From assembly GCF_921293095.1 (NCBI RefSeq), contig NC_060248.1, forward strand, positions 13,472,744 to 13,536,743: a stretch of DNA of 64,000 bases, given 5' to 3'. Of the stretch, positions 12,040 to 22,724 are shown one piece after another (positions within the stretch are counted from its first letter, which is position 1; every line of letters begins with the position of its first letter). The position numbers were made by a program, and so were the translations under genes. Below the pieces are notes generated by a model. That model saw only the letters and a list, made by a program, of their open reading frames with translations, searched no databases and had not been told where the DNA came from. Origin of the DNA: Ischnura elegans. Lineage: Eukaryota > Arthropoda > Insecta > Odonata > Coenagrionidae.

Positions 12040-12452
12040 ATAATGTTGCCTGAAAATCATGAGGACTTGCTCATTTTACAGATACAATTTCTTGTAAAAT
12101 TCGATTTGATGAAAGCTTAACTTCATTAAAAACATTCTATTGGTGAATTTTCATCGAGAGATGGATTTCACATCACTTAATTAAATGCAAGCCTTTTCCC
12201 TTTTTAGTGTATTGGCAAAAAAATTAAAAATTAGGAATTTTACCGGCGTAGGTATGTAGATGAATTCCTGAGGGGTTCGAAGCCGGGTCGAGATCTCCAT
12301 TGCTGTCGACGTTTCAGAGTCATGAGGTAACAATAGAGATCCTGATCCGGCAGCAACTCATCAACAAAACATCTGACTAGGCACCCCTCATACCTCCCAA
12401 GCGTCCGCCGAAGCAAATTTCAGCAGTGTATCGTTATGCTAGCCCTTATCGC
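12040..12452 (-). other. Presumed Gld 3' UTR / flank
   Basis: Directly downstream of the Gld stop. No consensus poly-A signal was seen on the minus strand nearby. A B-box-like GGGGTTCGAAGCCGGG lies at ~12273 but has no A box. Confidence 0.4.
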
Positions 12453-13860
12453 TTACCACACTGTCCATAGCCGTCTTCCCAGCCACGTGCTCTTCACTAA
12501 ATCCGCTCCCTTCTCGGCGATCATGAGCGCGGGTGCGTGAGTGTTTCCGCTCGTCACCACGGGCATCACGGAGGCGTCCATGACGCGCAATCCCGCGACT
12601 CCGTGCACCCTCAGCTGCGAATCGACGACCGCACCGTTGGCTGGGTCCTTGCCCATCTTGCAGGAGCCCACTTGGTGATTCTCGGCTCCCGTCTGGGACC
12701 GCACCGCGCACCTCCAGTACTCGTCGCTGCCGAACGTCATGCCCTCGCACCCGGGTGCCGGGGTTTCGTCCAGCTCCAGTCCGTAGGCCTGAAGGGCGCC
12801 GGTCTTTGCCAGTCGGATGGCGATCTTCACGCCGTCCACCAGCCGCTCCACGTCCTCCGGATGCGTGAGGTAGCGCGGCTGGATGGCGGGGCTGTCCTTG
12901 GGATTGGAGGAGCGCAGCGTGAGGTGGCCGCGGCTCTTGGGATGCACGACGCACGGGATGAACTGCACGGCCCGCCTCTTAGCTCCCTCTTCCTTCTCAC
13001 CAACCTGGCCCGTGCGGGCGCAGTTGGCCAGGTAGCCACCGAAGAAGTACTGCAGGTCGGGGTTGTCTCCTTTCGGGTCTGGCGAGAGCCGGGAGTGCAA
13101 GAAAGCCGTGGTGGCGGACACGCCGGTGCCAGACATGAGGCCGTCTCGGAACAGCAGGTACTCCATCGCAGTGGCCCAGTTGAGGGACGTGGTCGCGCTC
13201 TCGTTCACGAAGAAGTTGACGAAGAAGGCCACGTGGTTGTGCAAGTTGCGCCCCACGCCCGGCAGGTGGTGCACGGGAGCCACGCCAACTCGACGCAGAT
13301 CATCCTCCGGCCCCACGCCGGACAAGAGAAGGATCTGGGGCGAATTGACGGTGCCTCCACTCAGCACCACCTCCTTGCGGGCGTATGCTCGCTCCGTCCG
13401 GTTCTCGGGGTTGTTCTTGAGGCGCATGAACTCCACGCCGTAGGCACGCTTGGTGGTCGCGTTGATGAGCACGCGCGTGGCCAGCGTGTCGAGCAGGATG
13501 TCTAGGTTGGGTCGCGCGCGAGCGGGCCTCAGAAAGGCCCTGGCAGAGCTGAAGCGGGACCCGTTACGTGCGGTGCTCTGTGCGATGGCGAAGCCGGTCC
13601 TCGCCCGTCCGTTGAGGTCCTCCAGCACCTCGTAACCTAGTTCACGTCCGCCGGCGAGGATGGCGCGGGACATCGGAGGGTGGTACGGGAAGCGACCGAC
13701 TGGCAAGGGCCCGCCCCGGGCGTGGAACCCACGATCCATCTCGTGCAGCTCTAGGTTGTCCTCGGACTTGAGGAAGTAGGGCAGGACGTCGTGGTAGGTC
13801 CACCCGGGGTTGCCCTGGGCTGCCCAACCATCAAAGTCCTGTCGGCTCCCTCTTATGTAC
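12453..13860 (-). CDS. Gld: Glucose dehydrogenase (FAD, quinone) - second coding exon, to stop
   Basis: Completes the GMC oxidoreductase: with the upstream exon the product is 623 residues, the normal length for insect GLD. The exon begins after a CAG acceptor (13861-13863); the split codon restores GMMYIRGSRQDFDGW without a gap. Visible: the second GMC signature around GGTVNSPQILLLSGVG (residues ~323-338), the GMC C-terminal domain, the catalytic His in ENHQVGSCKMG (~H550) and the partner His in GNTHAPALM (~H596). All key residues are present and there is no frameshift, so the gene looks functional. The TAA at 12455-12453 follows WTVW; the same bases form a possible donor (TG|GTAAGCG), so a short alternative last exon cannot be excluded. 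Strong GC bias contrasts with the AT-rich flanks. No close consensus AATAAA was seen downstream. Confidence 0.94.
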
Positions 13861-14739
13861 CTGGGAAACGACGATAAGAAAGATTCTTTAGGGTGAAGTA
13901 AAAGTATGCATCAATGGCTGTAACTACGCGCCGATGAGAAACCTTAGACCCTCGATTGAGGAATTTTTATGGAGAAATTGTTTGAAAATTTAAAAACGAA
14001 TATCTTATATTCATTCTCAATGTATTAGTGTGAGTAAAAAATAATTTATTTTTGTCAATTTTATCGTAACTGTGAGAGATTTGACAGAAATGGACTATTC
14101 AAAGCCATATTTTAGGCAGCCTATGTGCTGCGTGACCTCGTGGCGCTGAGTTGGGCAGTAGGCCGTTCGCGTCTCCTTCGTGGTCGCCGCGGGCAGAGAA
14201 AATAATTCATGATCCATGCTTCTTTCATCGAGTACCTACGTTACTAATGCACATTAAAGAAAAAATTCAGAGGAACAACGATGGCGACAGAAATATTTGA
14301 AATGGATGTAGAACATGTCTTTAGGTATCGTCCGTGACTACAAGTTCAGAGATAGTTTATACACCGAATACAATACAATAGTTTATACTAACTTTTCTGA
14401 GAGCCGTAACGCGAGGAAATCCATTGGGAATCACAGTAAGCATATATTTTTAGATTTTCAATTCCACTCCCCATAAAAGGTCTTTGAGGGAGTGTCCAAG
14501 GGTTGATCTCGACTTAGAACTCCGAAAAATGTTGAGCCTCATTCTGAATTCGCCCCACCGCTTGTTTTTTCTTGATGACCAAAGTTTCCCATAAAAATTA
14601 ATTTATTCCGATCCTCTCATTTTTCATCTTAAATAATGACCTATGTAGCTAATTCAGCGATTGAAGCCGAAGTTTGGTTAGGGATAGGTGAGGGTAGAGC
14701 TCGATCCATACGCTACTGGCGCGTGAATGTCACACATTC

Positions 14740-14885
14740 TGGCAGTTCATATCTCTACGTCATCTCGCACTCTGAGGATCTTATGTTAGGTGGTGCCCGT
14801 AGGCTACACCCGGTATTTAACCCCGGAACTCCTCCGTTCAGCAGCCAAGCGCTCTACCTAATAAGACCACCACTCTCCCCCTTAC
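14740..14885 (-). mobile_element. tRNA-derived SINE fragment in the Gld intron
   Basis: Read on the minus strand, an A-box-like TAGGTAGAGCG is followed ~35 nt later by a B-box-like GGGGTTAAATACCGG, the spacing of a RNA polymerase III tRNA head. The anticodon arm does not fold convincingly and unrelated sequence follows, so this is a SINE head and not a tRNA gene. The 3' limit is uncertain. Confidence 0.45.
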
Positions 14886-14992
14886 AGTGCACGACTTCCT
14901 CCTTTTACTTTAACGCACCCCACCACGCTTCTTTAGCTTTTATTGTTTTAGCCTCACATTTTTAAAACTGGATGGCAGATGGCGGTTGGGAG

Positions 14993-15110
14993 CAATCCGA
15001 TGCAGAGTCCTCTGGATGGCAGTTCTCTACACTACTCCCTCATAGGGTAGTGTATATCAACTTATATTAACTTTGTAGTGTATTATCAACAATCCAGAGG
15101 ACTCTGATCC
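14993..15110. repeat. Short imperfect fold-back in the Gld intron
   Basis: CAGAGTCCTCTGGAT near 15003 is repeated inverted as ATCCAGAGGACTCTG near 15090, with flanking ATCCGATGC-like blocks, about 70 nt apart. It could be a small MITE remnant. Confidence 0.5.
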
Positions 15111-15787
15111 GATGCTACTGTGATTGTTGAATAGCACGGCAGCTTATGGCGGGGATTTTTGGTTGGCAGAGAAATTTAGCAATATCTTGGTGATATAAGG
15201 GTAAAACGTCTTGTTAAAATCACTGGATGCTCTACGGGCTCTATGGAGCTGCAAAGAAAAAGGATGAAATTTCCGGAGTGAAGACTGAAGTTTGTTCAAG
15301 ACTAATACAAGTACCTCGTGGTATTCGACGCTTACCGCATGGTAACACATTATCTTCGTTTGTGATATTTTAATGTATCCATAGCTTTAATTTTATTTAT
15401 TGGGGCATAATTTTATAGCAATTATGTACCTGATGTGTAGGTGGTTGATTTTAACTAATTTGTGCGAGCATAGCGAATTTTTACCCAAGTGCGACGCGAC
15501 ACGACACGACATTTCCCACATTTTTTATACTCTATATCCGTTATATCACATGCAATCAATATTATTGCGTATCTGAGACAGCCATAATTTACGCGTTAGT
15601 AGACCGTATCTATCTTCAGCTGGAAGTGAAAATATTACGAAACTCGGGAAGTTTACATAAAATTTGCTTGTTACTAGCCTAACATGGACTGGTGGCGCTG
15701 CGACGCGGCCGGATTTAGCAAATGTATCACGGCGAGGAAAGGAGTCTGCCATCATTAATTTTTTTTTAAATATTCACGTTCACTCAC

Positions 15788-16251
15788 ATCATTCCGTTGA
15801 TGACGCTGGTGCCGCCGAGCACTTTGCCTCGCGGCCAACCGCAGCGCCGCCCTGGCGACGACAGGCACGCCATCTCCTGCGGCTCCGTCTGGAAGTTCCA
15901 GTCGATGTCCGTGCCGAACCAGTTGAGGAACATGGAGGGCACTTGCGTCGCCGTGGGCTCGTCCCCTCCCGCCTCTATCAACAGCACCCGCCAGTACGGC
16001 ACCTCGGAGAGGCGAGCGGCCACGGCCGCACCCGCCGAACCACCTCCGACCACTATGAAGTCGTAGGGAGCGGGGTCAGCGGAGGGTCGCGTGGCCGGTC
16101 GGCCGCAGGGGTCCTCGAGGTCACACTGCGACCTCAGGAACACCTCCAAGAGACCCATGAAGAGCATGGCGGGGGCGCCACCGCACGTGCTGGCCAGAGA
16201 GGGCGCCGAAGACGCCGGCAGGGCGCAGTCGCATCCTGCTCCTGCTACCAT
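15788..16251 (-). CDS. Gld: Glucose dehydrogenase (FAD, quinone) - first coding exon
   Basis: N-terminal 154 codons plus 2 nt of a GMC-family oxidoreductase that oxidises glucose with FAD; in insects it is usually secreted or cuticle-associated. Visible: a short hydrophobic stretch (residues ~28-39, possible secretion signal), the conserved Cys-rich leader containing RSQCDLEDPCG, the FAD Rossmann motif VVGGGSAG (residues 67-74, GxGxxG), the ribose-binding acidic residue in LLIEAGG (E93), and the GMC signature GKVLGGTSVINGMM (142-155). The ATG at 16251 is preceded immediately by a pyrimidine-rich tract ending CAG, so it opens an exon and a 5' exon (probably non-coding, as known for fly Gld) lies upstream. 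The exon ends inside codon 155 (AT|G) at a GTGAGTG donor at 15787. The match to Drosophila GLD runs through the whole exon, which is why I use the symbol. Confidence 0.93.
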
Positions 16252-16317
16252 CTGTGGACGGAGAGAGAAAAGAGTGATGACCTTACTACATGGTACACTA
16301 TATGATAGTCACAAAGA

Positions 16318-16330
16318 AATCAATATTCGA
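16318..16330 (+). repeat. Target-site duplication of SINE-A copy 1
   Basis: AATCAATATTCGA occurs at 16318-16330 and again at 16633-16645, exactly bracketing the SINE. Confidence 0.85.
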
Positions 16331-16632
16331 GGAGGATGGGGTTGGTGTGGTGGCTAGAGTGTTGGCTTCCCACCCAGCGGGCGCGGGTTCAAATCCCGGC
16401 AGTGGCAGAGAATTTTCAGAGAAGCATGATCCATGCTTGAATGTTGTGTGGAGGACATTTCAAGCGCATCACTCCGTCCGTCGGATGGGACGTTATGCTG
16501 TCGTCCCCTTGGCGCCTTTCGTTTAGTTCAGGCTAACGTCGACGCCGGGTTTCTCTCCACCCTTCCTTCCATTCCCTTCCCTCATGGCACAAATGACCTC
16601 AGCTGTCGGTCGCCTCCTCCAAATACCATACC
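16331..16632 (+). mobile_element. SINE-A copy 1 (tRNA-derived)
   Basis: The head contains an A box (GTGGCTAGAGTGTTGGC) and a perfect B box (GGGTTCAAATCCCGG); the body has GTGTGGAGGACATTTCAA, CTCCGTCCGTCGGATGGGA and CCGGGTTTCTCTCCACCC; the tail is an ATACC-like repeat. Length 302 bp, bracketed by the 13-bp duplication AATCAATATTCGA. It lies just upstream of the Gld start exon, probably in the 5' intron. Other copies: 39020-39303, 55924-56213 and 59340-59630. Confidence 0.92.
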
Positions 16633-16645
16633 AATCAATATTCGA

Positions 16646-17277
16646 TGTTTAACCGGGGAAATCAGCCTTAAAAAGATTTTAAATATAATTTTGGCAAATT
16701 TTCAATGCAATATAATTTCTGTGATTGCTTTAACTGTGGAGTTCGCCCAAAGTCGAACCACGTGACGTTACTTCCAAAATCTGGGGAAATTAAAGTGTTC
16801 CTAGCATACCCTAATGGGTATTGGAAATCTAACTATGACAATTTTCATGTTATTTGGGCTGATAATATTAGGATATAATAAATATAAAAATTGTCATATT
16901 TATCAAGCAATAAAAACTGATAGAACATGAGGCCATTTATACTATTGTATCCAATATGTAATTGCTATGCTCTTCAGAAGCAAGTGGATCGGAATGTTTT
17001 CCATTTGACGAAAGTTATCCTTTCTTCATTGAAGGTCAAGTTTCGAAAAAATATATATTTTTGCAAAAAAATTAGTTTTTACCTCAAAGAGAGAATTTTG
17101 AAATGCTTTTTTGTCCAAGAATTTTAAACCATCTTGGAGGATAGGCAACAACTTCAACAATACCGTACCTGAAAAACGTTCAATAATTCTGCTTGTTGTA
17201 TCCAAAAAGCTAATAAAAAATGTAAAGGCAATACATTTTTCTAATAACTTCAGGCTTTGCTTTGTGAAATCTCTCCA
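16646..17277. other. Gene-free stretch
   Basis: AT-rich; probably Gld 5' intron or upstream DNA. No exon recognised. Confidence 0.4.
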
Positions 17278-17332
17278 TATTGGAAATAAAGAAATAAAAA
17301 ATTTGCAAAGTTTTATTTCTTTATTTCCAATA
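17278..17332. repeat. Perfect 22-bp inverted repeat
   Basis: TATTGGAAATAAAGAAATAA (first 20 of 22) at 17278 is repeated perfectly inverted at 17311-17332, with an 11-nt loop. AT-rich; no stem-loop gene family recognised. Confidence 0.85.
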
Positions 17333-17427
17333 CATTTTTCGATTAAGTGACATAATAGTCTCAATTGTGAGTCAAATTAATTTAATTTTATTAATGAAAG
17401 ACTGATTTTTTTTCGTTAAAACTCACA

Positions 17428-18165
17428 TTATCCTAAATCTATCACCAATGAGGCAAGGGTTAACGTTATCATAGTAAATGGTAAACACCTAACTACAATG
17501 GATAAAAAATAATTTCCAATAAATGAAAAACCAATATTTACATTATAATCCATGTGCAATATTTGAATTATTTTATTTTGAGTTGACTGCTGTACTTCGT
17601 CGTAGCGGTTGACGGCATTTCTCCGCATTGTTGGTCCATATCGCAATAATGATTCCACCAATGATTTCTTAACACCTTTGTGGCACTTGGGGCAATCTTA
17701 TATAAATGGTTGATAAATTTCCCTAACTTACTATTTAAGTACCTTAATTATACTTTTGTCGAAATTAAAGGTTTGATCAATAACTAAACCCAGATACTCA
17801 CACGATGTAACTTTTTCATGAGGCATACAATTACGAGAGGGTTTAATGCAATTATTGTGTAGACAATTATGGCATGCAGATAGAATTAATGGGAAGTGAA
17901 CTAAATTCCTCTGTTAGAAATTTGTAATACCTTCGATTTATTGTGCTTTACTAACACGTCATGATCATGAGACCGAATGGCCAGGTTGTTTAAATCTATC
18001 GTGTGCATTTGCTTGCATCAATTAAATTTATATGATTTGTTATCAAAACCACATAATCCACCTAAAGCAAAATGTTACTATGCTAAATGGGTACAGAAAT
18101 CCTGTTTACATGAATGATAAATAATATGGGACCCAAAATGGACCCTTGGGGTACACTCATTTAAT
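17428..18165 (-). mobile_element. Non-LTR retrotransposon RT fragment (LINE-J)
   Basis: Minus-strand translation in shifting frames gives the RT motif VPQGSILGPILFII (~18155-18115), then a C-terminal part with CEYLGLVIDQTFNFDKSI and ESLLRYG followed by QNKIIQIL (ORF 17428-17661). The order matches the finger-palm to thumb region of Jockey/CR1-superclade reverse transcriptases. The YADD box is not intact and stops are frequent, so it is dead. Confidence 0.75.
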
Positions 18166-18351
18166 ATTTTTGATGACAATTAGCGAATTATTATATTTAA
18201 GTGACATTTCTCTATTTGATAAGTAACTTTTGAATCAGTTCCATACCATACCTCTAATTCATATGCTCTTAAGGTCTTTTAATTTGTTCAAAGTATACCG
18301 GGACTAGCCGCGGTGATAACTTTTACGGGAGTCACCCGAAATGCACAATCG

Positions 18352-18432
18352 TGCGAAAGATCCACAGAGAAAAAATCATTCGCCGGTCATCCCGGTCAAG
18401 GCGAATGATTTTTTCTCTGAGGATCTTTCGCA
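18352..18432. repeat. 33-bp near-perfect hairpin
   Basis: The arms at 18352-18384 and 18400-18432 pair at 32 of 33 positions around a 15-nt loop (starts TGCGAAAGATCC). Miniature fold-back transposon or hairpin RNA locus; no partner copy was seen here. Confidence 0.85.
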
Positions 18433-19010
18433 TGTCTTTTAATTACATTTGACGATTGACTAATTTGATTATATGCTTTTTTATAATCTTTGAAGAAAAA
18501 AATCACATATTTTTTCTTATCCATACTCGAGTTCACTATTCCTGAATTGTTTTCCAAAGCATTGAGTTGGATTATTAGTAGCCTTGAGCGAAGCGCAGGA
18601 AACGCGAATACAATGGTATTCCCATGGGGAGAGGTTAATAAAGTTCAACTTTTCTATCTTTCCGCGCGACTCATTTTATGTACCTATTCATTTCATGTGA
18701 AATATTTAAGCTCGAGGGAAATATCTGGCTATACTTAGCCGGAACTTTAGACATTTATCACCAGAAAACAATAAAACTTTTCAACGCTTCCTACAGTATT
18801 CTTATGGCATTGTTCAAGATACATAATGTATGTTCGCACGTCCTATTGTATGGGGCACGGATTATTTTATTCTCAACATCAATGTATTTTTATATCACAG
18901 GGAAAAAAAAGAACTTGTAAAATGGCAAATAAAAACATTCCGATCAATGTGCTAGAAGAAGGTGCTAGGATGTTGGATGAAATAGTATAAAACGCTTTAT
19001 GAGACATCAT

Positions 19011-19133
19011 CCGCTTAATTAATATAGATAATATATATCCGCTTTATTTGTATAGAAATTTGCAGTAATAAACAAATATTAGAGGGCCAAAGAGTGTTAC
19101 ATAAGAAAATCATCATGGGCAGAATACCAATCC
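19011..19133 (+). repeat. Dispersed repeat REP-8, copy 1
   Basis: CCGCTTAATTAA, TTTGTATAGAAATTT, AAACAAATATTAG and AAGAAAATCATCAT followed by GCAGAATACCAATCC occur in the same order at 20440-20545. CCGCTTAATT also resembles the subterminal blocks of the pogo-like element at 26350. Confidence 0.65.
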
Positions 19134-20439
19134 ACTTTGGGATGTGCAAGGCTTGTATAAATTTCCTCACTTTCAGGATGTGATGTCATGTTGTTCGAAT
19201 TTGGGCGAGCAAAACAAGACGTAGTACCACTGGAAAAAGCTTAAGGCGCACTTTGGAGCTGCACTGGCATTACTAAAGAGACATGGCGTAGACGAACCAT
19301 ACGCATGGCCACATTATTTGTTCTGAAAATATTATTTTGTCAGTCTGAACAGTAAATAAACGTTAGAAATGATTTTTTATATGGATAATACCCATTCGTT
19401 TAAATATCCTCTCATTGAAAACTTAGCACCTTATTTTTGACTCATATATTTACTTGGTGTGTGCGTAGATTGCAAAACGTTCGACGAAAAATAATATGTT
19501 GTTTCGATTGAATTTAATTCATTTGTTTATGTTCAAGCCCGGGTGATAATTTCAAATAGTGTTCCAAAATTAAAATGGAGATAGCCTATTTTAGTATTTC
19601 TGTTTTAATTCAGTTGAACGTACTTCATCAAAATTGAACCTCCGCCCGAACTTCAGCCTCCATCCCGCTGACGAATAAACTACTTCAACATTCCTATCGA
19701 AGTGATTCTCTTAGCAACAATTAAACATGCAAGAAAATTACATAAATACAAATCACCATTTATATCTAGAAATCTATTCATACCTTTCACCAAAACGCAG
19801 CGCTAAGCGATTTGACCTGGTTTATAGTTTGTAGACGGCCGCATTGCTGTACGAGCGCTTCGATCGTACGTATGTGCGTTCCGGTTTGGTAATATTACAC
19901 CCCGTATTTAAGTTAGTACATGGTGTACATTAAGGTGTACGTTTCCTAGACTGGAATTCGGCCACAGTATCCCCATACGGACGTACACAATAAAGACATA
20001 CTAATTTCAAGCATATGACAATCGAAATGCGGATGTTTCGGCTTGTTTATCTTGGTGTCCTCGGATCATTATCACTCTTGATTCTAAGAGTGCGTTTAAA
20101 TTACCGCACCGGTGAGTACAGTGGCTTAACCCAACCAGCCAGTTTACGTAAACAATAATTTATAGCTCATATGCTTGCGTTGTCGGTTTTAAGAGTGCTT
20201 TGTGTTAAATAGGATAATTAAATATACTTTACTAATTGAGCAATAAAAAAATTGCAAAAAATGAAGAGACATGTGTAAACTTCGGTCAAATAAATATTTT
20301 TATAAAATGTCAATCTATTGTTATTAATTGATTTTTTATCTATGTCTTTTTATGATTTTTATACCACACTGGTATTTCTTTCCTGTAATTTTCTTTTACC
20401 TTTTTTCTAGTTGGGTTCGCAAATGCGGAATTCAATGAG

Positions 20440-20545
20440 CCGCTTAATTAAGTGGTAATTTGTATAGAAATTTACGGTACTAAACAAATATTAGTGGGTT
20501 AAATAGCGTTGCGTAAGAAAATCATCATACGCAGAATACCAATCC
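20440..20545 (+). repeat. Dispersed repeat REP-8, copy 2
   Basis: Same block order and orientation as 19011-19133, slightly shorter. Confidence 0.65.
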
Positions 20546-20858
20546 TTGCATTTATCGTATGATCGTGTATTTATTTTTCCGTTTTCCATTAAAAAAATAT
20601 ATATATTCACACGCTTAAAATAGCTAATAGATGCCTAAAATATTTACATTCATACGAACACACATAATGTATCTTGAACACTGCCATGATAACACTTCAG
20701 CAAGCGTTGAAAATCTTTATTGAATCCTGGAAATAAATACCTAAAATTCCGTCTTAAGTAATGTCAGTTATTTCCTCAGAGCTTAAATATATTGAAATGA
20801 AATGAATAGACATATAAAATGAGTTGCACGGCAAGACAGAAGAGTTAAACTTTATTGA

Positions 20859-21410
20859 CTAAACTTCCTTTGGGAATACCACTGGAAGCGCGTTTCTTCC
20901 TTGCGCTTCGCGATTCAGCTTCGTGAATTTGCCGAAACAGTGTGTAAGTAGTTGGGATACTCTATACCACGTAAATGTATATGTATATCGATGATCCGCA
21001 TCTCCGTTTCGCAATGCCTGCTCATCGTGTCCTTCCCGATGCACTCTCTCTGGCGAAAATCGTGCGCACGACGCGTCGTGGCTTCTTTCACCTGGGAAAC
21101 CCGTTTCCCTTGCATCACTCTCCCGACTCTCCCGACCTGAGCCCAGATGAGCTGTGGAAGCATCGATCACATCACCAAAGCGATATTTCTCCTCTCAAAG
21201 AGCTTCCCAATCCAGATGATGATCGCTCGGTCGCAAACATCCTGGGAAGGGTATCTTCATCATCATCACTCAACGATCCGATGATTGGTTTGACGAAGGA
21301 TCTCCTCTCCGCTCAGCTACCTGCTAATCTATCCAAACCCACGTATTTTACTATCGCTCGTGCATCCATTAATAATAACTAGTCCCTCATAAATTAAAAT
21401 GAACAATTCG
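20859..21410. other. Moderately GC-rich patch with unrecognised open frames
   Basis: Open frames on both strands (20975-21382 plus, 135 codons; 20859-21170 minus) show no recognisable domain. A SPDLSPDELW stretch resembles the end of Tc1/mariner transposases, but the surrounding sequence does not. Confidence 0.3.
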
Positions 21411-21699
21411 CGAAAGTTGATGGCCGCTACGGATAATTCCGTGACGTCATTTACAAGTTCCCGGTCCAGTTCGCGTTAATTGGCTGAAAAAAGTCGCTCA
21501 CCAGAGTATACCAACCTTTCCTTGACCCAATACTTGGCCTTCGCGAAGACGAGACGAGAATCGTAAAGACGCACGTAAAGAAATGAAAAGTTGTTGGCCC
21601 AACATTCCAGTATCAGAATTCAAACACGTGCGGATGCATTTTTTATGCGGAAAACTCACTAAATACCTGATAATAATTATCGCCATCATTGGTTAATCC
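21411..21699 (+). repeat. Dispersed repeat REP-9, copy 1
   Basis: Homologous to the reverse complement of 55403-55660: TTGATGGCCGCTACGGATAA, TTGACCCAATACTTGGCC (identical), TTGGCCCAACA, CACGTGCGG and CTGATAATAATTAT, ending TTAATCC. Class unknown. Confidence 0.75.
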
Positions 21700-21860
21700 T
21701 TATATTGATTTTAGGCAGCTCTTCACACTCTTCTCCTATCTGATAACTTCTTCAAATTTACATATTTCTTCTCCTTCCAAGCCTTCATTACCTGTTCCAT
21801 GCATGTCATTCCTTTCCGTTCTCGTCATCCAAATACCATGCATTCGTGCACATTGTAGGA

Positions 21861-22167
21861 TTCAGACACGCGAACCACTTAAAACTAAATAGCTGCTGCT
21901 AGTTTCATCATCTCGGATCAGCAATCTTAAGACTGAATTGAAAGGTAATTGCACTATTCCATAAAAACATGAGAGATATTCCATTCAGAACGTACAGAAA
22001 TATTCACAGTTTTATATTCAGACACCAATTAAAACTAAATAGCTGCTGCTAGTTTCATCATCTCGGATCAGCAATCATAGGGCTGATTAGAAAGATAATA
22101 GCACTATTCCCCAACAACATGAGAGATATTCCATTCAGGATGTATAGAAATATTCACAGTTTTATAA
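21861..22167 (+). repeat. Two-copy ~150-bp tandem duplication
   Basis: The unit starting TTCAGACAC at 21861 recurs at 22017. Both contain AGCTGCTGCTAGTTTCATCA, CTCGGATCAGCAATC and GAGAGATATTCCATTCAG, in direct orientation about 150 bp apart, with scattered substitutions. Confidence 0.85.
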
Positions 22168-22559
22168 AATAACTGAAAATTAAAGATTCAATGAAGAGGC
22201 GAAGTGAACACTGGTGACACACGATTTTAAAAATGCAGTCGTCGTTAAACCTCACTTTACCAATGTGATCCCAAGCCGTGTAACTAATTTTTTTATACTT
22301 ACGGGTAACATTTGCAACGTCGCAATTTATATATAAAAAATATAAAATCCGAGGATGGTGCGCAGATTTTATATGAAGTTTAAATGAGTAGTTTTTTTTC
22401 GAAAATAAATCCGGAGAAACAAAGATTTTGAGGGTTACCCTAAAACATAAGTTGTCAATTTAAACACCGCCTTAAACATACTAAAGGATACTTCTGCATG
22501 ACCGAAGATCGGTGGGAACAAATTGTGGAGAAGTGTTAATACCTTTCATTTCAATGAGT
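22168..22559. other. Gene-free stretch, nothing recognised
   Basis: AT-rich, no ORF or repeat partner. Confidence 0.4.
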
Positions 22560-22724
22560 CGAATTTCCACTAAGTATATCACGCCTGAATCCGTTGAACT
22601 TAATCATATTATAAGTATGTGACGCACTCCGCTCTTGTATCTGCTAAACTCTTCATATTTACGTCGTACTTCCCTTTTAAATACTCTGTAACCCGTCCCA
22701 CGTAACTCATTGCGGGGCCCGTCC
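22560..22724 (-). mobile_element. LINE-E C-terminus and 3' end, antisense (separated part)
   Basis: Minus-strand translation gives MSYVGRVTEYLKGKY then NMKSLADTRAE, the C-terminal signature of this LINE type (compare MKKLADRRVEWR near 41140). The rest of the element is on the far side of MITE-A, at 23394-23945. Confidence 0.75.

Larger units (their letters stand above)
13861..15787 (-). other. Gld intron between the two coding exons
   Basis: A 1,927-bp GT-AG intron (donor GTGAGTG, acceptor CAG). It is AT-rich and holds a tRNA-like SINE fragment on the minus strand (~14740-14885) and a short imperfect fold-back around 14993-15110. No coding sequence was recognised in it. Confidence 0.88.
18433..20858. 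other. Gene-free stretch with one duplicated repeat
   Basis: AT-rich. The only structure seen is REP-8 (19011-19133 and 20440-20545). Short ORFs show no family motifs. Confidence 0.45.

Noticed and set aside
12439-12954. 171-codon minus-strand ORF
   Set aside because: Another frame of the Gld exon; Arg/Gly-rich by composition only.
12537-13505. 322-codon plus-strand ORF
   Set aside because: It lies exactly antisense to the Gld exon, has no recognisable domain and is explained by the GC-rich composition; the minus-strand protein is a clear GMC oxidoreductase.
15664-16305. 213-codon plus-strand ORF
   Set aside because: Antisense of the first Gld coding exon.
16349-16400. Functional tRNA gene
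   Set aside because: A and B boxes are good, but there is no closing acceptor stem and the unit has a conserved ~230-bp body in four copies, so it is a SINE.
20975-21382. Tc1/mariner transposase remnant (SPDLSPDELW)
   Set aside because: The short string resembles the DxE end of mariner proteins, but neither flank continues the family and no TIRs are present.
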